This document shows, piece by piece, positions 34,616 to 37,394 of a DNA stretch of 37,394 bases. The stretch is from an uncultured Collinsella sp. (lineage in GTDB: Bacteria > Actinomycetota > Coriobacteriia > Coriobacteriales > Coriobacteriaceae), in contig CAUADW010000013.1 in the NCBI GenBank assembly GCA_958427895.1, forward strand, positions 1 to 37,394. Reading direction: 5' to 3'. Made by a program: the position numbers and the translations under genes. The notes under the pieces are model-generated. The model worked only from the letters and a program-made list of their open reading frames with translations, ran no database searches and was not told the origin of the DNA. The first letter of the stretch is position 1, and each line of letters starts with the position of its first letter.

Positions 34616-34652
34616 TCCCCGATGACTAGTCGTTTAAGAACGTCCCCGATGA
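34616..34652. repeat. 37-bp repeat, copy B
   Basis: Carries TGACTAGTCGTTTAAGAACG with GTCCCC on both sides. It touches the stop codon of adenine deaminase: the GACTAG of the next repeat unit supplies the last Asp codon and TAG. Confidence 0.8.
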
Positions 34653-36473
34653 CTAGTCGGCGTAGGTGAAGGTTGTGACGTCGAACATGCCCTCGGGGCG
34701 AATGCGGAGCGTCGGGATCACCGGCAGGGGCAGGAAGATGATGCCCATGATGGGGTCGAGCGGCGGCTCAATACCCATGGCGCGCGCCTTGACCATAAAG
34801 TCGTCGTGCTGCGCCGCGACGTCTTCGGCAGTGCCTTCGCTCATCAGGCCGCCGAGCGCCAGCGGAATACGAGCCACGACCTCGCCGTTGCGCACCAGCA
34901 CGTGACCGCCCTGGCCCACGGCCTCGACAGCAGCCATCATATCCGCCGCATTGTCGCCCACCACGCACACGTTGTGCGAGTCGTGGCCGATCGTCGAGGC
35001 GATGGCACCACCGGTAATGGTGAAACCGCGCACCCAGCCGCGACCGATATGCTTGCCGACCAGACCCAGGCCAGCGGGGCCGTCGCCATCGGCGCCCTCG
35101 GCCTGCAGCGACATGCCGCGGCCATGGCGCTCAATCAGCATAATGCGGCGCAAGTCCTCGGCGCTCTCGGGGCGGGCCATACCCGTGATAGCCATACCCG
35201 GGATGACATCGATAACGGCCTCGCCCGGCTTAAAGGCATAGTCGAACACGTCAAGCGAAAGCTTCGGCAGCTTAACGGAAGCACGCAGCTCATCGGCAAG
35301 AGAGGCGACCTCGGCAGTCTCGGGTGCGACCTCGCCCACAAAGGTGCCGTCCTGCGCCACCAGAGCACCGGCGGCATATACGCGATGCGGAGCCGTGGCA
35401 AACGTCAGGTCATTGAGCACCAGCAGGTCGGCACGTTTGCCCGGGGCAATCGCACCGCGTAGCTCGTGCGGGTCGCGGCAGCCGTGATCTAGCCCAAACG
35501 CCTCAGCCGTGGAAAGGGACGCCATGGAGATGGCGACCACCGGGTCAACGCCGGCCTCGATGGCCACGCGGCAGGCATTGTCGATCATGCCGGTCGAAAG
35601 AGCATCGGAGGGAGCGCGGTCGTCGGTCGCAAAGCAGCAGCGGCGGGCGCGGGCAGGATTCTCCAGCAGCATCGGGGACAAATTGGCCAGGTCGTGGCTG
35701 CACGTGCCCTCACGCAGCATCACATACATGCCGCGGGACAGCTTGTCGAGCGCCTCCTCGGGAATCGTCGACTCGTGGTCGGCGATAATACCTGCTGCGG
35801 CATAGGCGTTGAGGTCCTTACCGGCAACGAGCGGCGCGTGGCCGTCGACCTGCTTGGACGGCGTCTGGTTGGCAGCATCGATGCGAGCACAGGTCTCGGG
35901 GTCGGCCATAAAGACGCCCGGCAGGTTCATCATTTCGCCCAGACCAAAGACATCGCCTGGATGCTCGGCAAAAAAAGCCTGCATATCGGCAGCAGAAATA
36001 ACGGCACCGGCCTGCTCGTCGGGCAGCGCGGGCACGCACGAAGGCATCATGTATTTGATGGAGATGGGTGCGCGGCGGCCGTCCTCAATCATAAAGCGCA
36101 AGCCGTCGAGACCGGCAACATTAGCAATCTCGTGGCTGTCGGCAATGGCGGTGGTAGTACCGCGCGTCGCGGCCATGCGAGCATACTCGGCGGGACGGAT
36201 GTTCGAAGACTCGATATGCAGATGCCCGTCAATAAAACCGGGAGCGAGATAGCGACCCTGGCAGTCGATAACATCGGCAGCCTCGTAGGTACCGGAGGCA
36301 TCGTCGCGACCGTTGTAGAGCACGCCGACGATCACACCGTCCTTGACGGCAACGCTACCGGGCGCCACACGCTGGCCATACACGTCGACAATCTGCGCAT
36401 TGGTAAACAGCGTGTCGACGGGCGCGCGGCCCTCGGCGGCCTCGATCACAGACCTCATGACCTCAACGGACAT
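34653..36473 (-). CDS. ade: Adenine deaminase
   Basis: 606 residues, usual Ade length (~570-600). Amidohydrolase fold: LAPGFIDGHLHIESS (H-x-H metal site), TTTAIADSHEIANVAG, MLREGTCSHDLANL, CFATDDRAPSDAL (metal-site Asp), then the C-terminal Ade-specific domain (GKHIGRGWVRGF, TIGHDSHNVCVVG). It deaminates adenine to hypoxanthine in the cytoplasm for purine salvage. ATG at 36473 has AAAGGAG 5 nt upstream. The longer frame adds 32 residues without a site. A promoter and a short leader with a terminator-like hairpin precede it. Confidence 0.94.
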   Translation of the reverse strand: MSVEVMRSVIEAAEGRAPVDTLFTNAQIVDVYGQRVAPGSVAVKDGVIVGVLYNGRDDASGTYEAADVIDCQGRYLAPGFIDGHLHIESSNIRPAEYARMAATRGTTTAIADSHEIANVAGLDGLRFMIEDGRRAPISIKYMMPSCVPALPDEQAGAVISAADMQAFFAEHPGDVFGLGEMMNLPGVFMADPETCARIDAANQTPSKQVDGHAPLVAGKDLNAYAAAGIIADHESTIPEEALDKLSRGMYVMLREGTCSHDLANLSPMLLENPARARRCCFATDDRAPSDALSTGMIDNACRVAIEAGVDPVVAISMASLSTAEAFGLDHGCRDPHELRGAIAPGKRADLLVLNDLTFATAPHRVYAAGALVAQDGTFVGEVAPETAEVASLADELRASVKLPKLSLDVFDYAFKPGEAVIDVIPGMAITGMARPESAEDLRRIMLIERHGRGMSLQAEGADGDGPAGLGLVGKHIGRGWVRGFTITGGAIASTIGHDSHNVCVVGDNAADMMAAVEAVGQGGHVLVRNGEVVARIPLALGGLMSEGTAEDVAAQHDDFMVKARAMGIEPPLDPIMGIIFLPLPVIPTLRIRPEGMFDVTTFTYAD

Positions 36474-36493
36474 ACATACTCCTTTAACCGTAG

Positions 36494-36529
36494 AAAAAAG
36501 CTGCGGAGCGGACAGACCTTCACCGCAGC
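36494..36529 (-). promoter_or_regulatory. Terminator-like hairpin in the adenine deaminase leader
   Basis: Minus strand GCTGCGG (36523-36529) pairs with CCGCAGC (36500-36506), followed by TTTTTT. It lies about 6 nt after the predicted transcription start and 14 nt before the ribosome site, so it belongs to the ade leader itself, not to an upstream gene. Confidence 0.55.
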
Positions 36530-36541
36530 AAACCAATAGCC

Positions 36542-36569
36542 ATTGTATGCCCAAACGATGGGTCAACAA
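36542..36569 (-). promoter_or_regulatory. Probable promoter of adenine deaminase
   Basis: Minus strand TTGTTG (36564-36569), 16-bp spacer, TACAAT (36542-36547). The remainder of the gap to 36690 holds only repeat-like GC-rich sequence with CAAAGTGCC/GGCAGGTTACTTTG motifs. Confidence 0.6.
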
Positions 36570-36692
36570 TACGCCTCTCCGCTTAACGGCACACGCCGCT
36601 CAGCGCAATGGGGGCAGGTTACTTTGCACCAATGACAAGGAGTGTCCCAAAGTGCCGGCACAGACGATATGAGCAGGACATAAAAACATTGA

Positions 36693-36786
36693 GAGCCCCT
36701 GCTGCATGAAAGACCGCGGATTAGGCCGACAATGGTGAGTGTCTAATCCAACCGTGGCGGCCACGCCGCATTCATGGAAGGGGCTC
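36693..36786 (+). ncRNA. Candidate IS110 bridge RNA / structured left-end leader
   Basis: GAGCCCCT (36693-36700) pairs with AGGGGCTC (36779-36786), and GGATTAG (36718-36724) with CTAATCC (36743-36749). A third short stem GTGGCGG/CCACGCC-like region follows. This ~95-nt structured stretch directly precedes the transposase. IS110-family elements make a bridge RNA from a non-coding end, with two internal loops that pair with donor and target DNA. The loops here were not matched to flanks because the right end is missing. Confidence 0.35.
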
Positions 36787-37341
36787 CCATGCTCGATACT
36801 ACCACCTTCATCGGCCTCGACGTCCACGCCCGCTCGATAAAGGCCGTCTCCCTCGACGTCATGACCGGGGAGGTACGTGCCGCGACCTTCGGCTACGACG
36901 CCGGCGCCGTCGCGGAGTGGGTCCGTTCCATGGACCCCAGGGCCAGGTGCGTGTACGAGTCCGGGGTCACGGGCTTCGACCTGCAGAAGAGGCTTTCCGG
37001 CCTGGGGGTCGACTGCGTGGTCGGCGCCGTCTCGAAGATGATCAAGCCCAGCGCGGACAGGCGCAGGAAGAACGACCGCAACGACGCCGAGTTCCTCGCC
37101 CGCATGCTGTCGGTCGGCAACGTGGTCGAGGTGTGGGTCCCCGACGACGAGTGCGAGGCCGCCCGCGACCTGACCAGGGCGCTCGAGGACGCGAGGGACG
37201 ACCTCTCGCGCTCGAAGCAGCGGCTCTCCAAGTTCCTGCTCAGGCACGGGCTCGCCTTCGACGAGAGGACGCCCACCGGCCGCAGGAAGGGCAACTGGAC
37301 CCGGGCGCACTGGTCCTGGATCGAGTCGATAAGGTTCGCGA
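36693..37341 (+). mobile_element. IS110-family insertion sequence, left part only
   Basis: Non-coding leader plus the first part of a DEDD transposase. The reading frame and the element stop at about 37341, where foreign-looking sequence begins. The left boundary is approximate. Confidence 0.7.
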
Positions 37342-37358
37342 TGTTAGCGCTAATCTAA
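36789..37358 (+). pseudogene. IS110-family (DEDD) transposase, truncated
   Basis: 189 residues of a protein usually ~350-420 long. N-terminal RuvC-like DEDD domain: FIGLDVHARSIKAV (first Asp), VYESGVTGFDLQ (Glu), KNDRNDAEFLARML (last two Asp). The helical region that follows is seen, but the C-terminal Tnp_20 domain with its catalytic Ser is absent. The frame ends in MLALI and TAA, where element sequence is replaced from ~37342. ATG at 36789 has GAAGGGG 5 nt upstream and fits better than ATG at 36774. Serine of the missing domain is needed for recombination, so this copy is probably inactive unless the rest continues beyond the window. Confidence 0.85.
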
Positions 37359-37394
37359 AATTGACCACTTTCGCAAACGCATCTCGCCGAATGC
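37342..37394. mobile_element. Possible end of a second IS inserted in the IS110 transposase
   Basis: From TGTTAGCGCTAATC the sequence no longer follows the transposase frame. TG at the tip and the TTGACCAC motif resemble terminal sequences of IS21-like elements. Only 53 bp are visible. Confidence 0.35.

Overview
The window looks like chromosome of a moderately high-GC gut actinobacterium of the class Coriobacteriia, most likely Collinsella. This is inferred from gene content and style: a split transketolase, a MurNAc-recycling PTS operon, secA-prfB and ftsE-ftsX neighbours, and many GGGAC-rich intergenic hairpins. No rRNA or marker gene was available to prove it.

Layout. 1-3.1 kb: the C-terminal end of an Nramp-type metal transporter, then a rubredoxin and a flavin reductase, smpB with a TPR-protein gene, and two tRNAs (Gln-CTG, Glu-CTC). 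3.3-4.3 kb: a small hypothetical gene, a 62-bp tandem hairpin repeat and an ArsC-like protein. 4.3-8.8 kb: a MurNAc catabolic operon, murR-murQ-murP-mupG. Its products import MurNAc or a MurNAc disaccharide, hydrolyse it inside the cell and open the lactyl ether under RpiR-type control. 9-10.4 kb: a VanZ-like protein and a serine recombinase gene broken by one TGA. 10.4-15 kb: rnr, ftsX and ftsE. 15-19.6 kb: split transketolase, a YitT-type membrane protein and prfB. 19.6-23.2 kb: secA and rpmE.

From about 23.37 to 30.64 kb lies the most interesting part, a 7.2-kb accessory segment bracketed by two 68-bp direct repeats (64/68 identical), with a broken tyrosine-recombinase gene near the right repeat. 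One strand carries a duplicated ABC-2 permease, an ABC ATPase, a permease-ATPase fusion and a small Sec-secreted tyrosine-rich peptide, in a tightly coupled order. The other strand carries a DUF2975-like membrane protein and a YozG-type HTH regulator, with a perfect palindrome over their promoter. I read this as a possible secreted-peptide system with a dedicated ABC transporter for immunity, export or sensing. Its function is unproven.

30.8-36.5 kb: an ACT-domain protein, citrate synthase, two Cof-type HAD phosphatases and adenine deaminase. 36.7 kb to the end: the 5' end of an IS110-family element, with a structured non-coding leader that could be a bridge RNA. Its transposase is cut short, apparently by another insertion.

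Two cross-window observations stand out. TAG is the main stop codon (17 of 32 intact genes; only 4 use TGA), and the release factor 2 encoded here has SPT where the UGA-reading SPF motif is expected. Intrinsic terminators also lie directly against the Shine-Dalgarno of the following gene several times.
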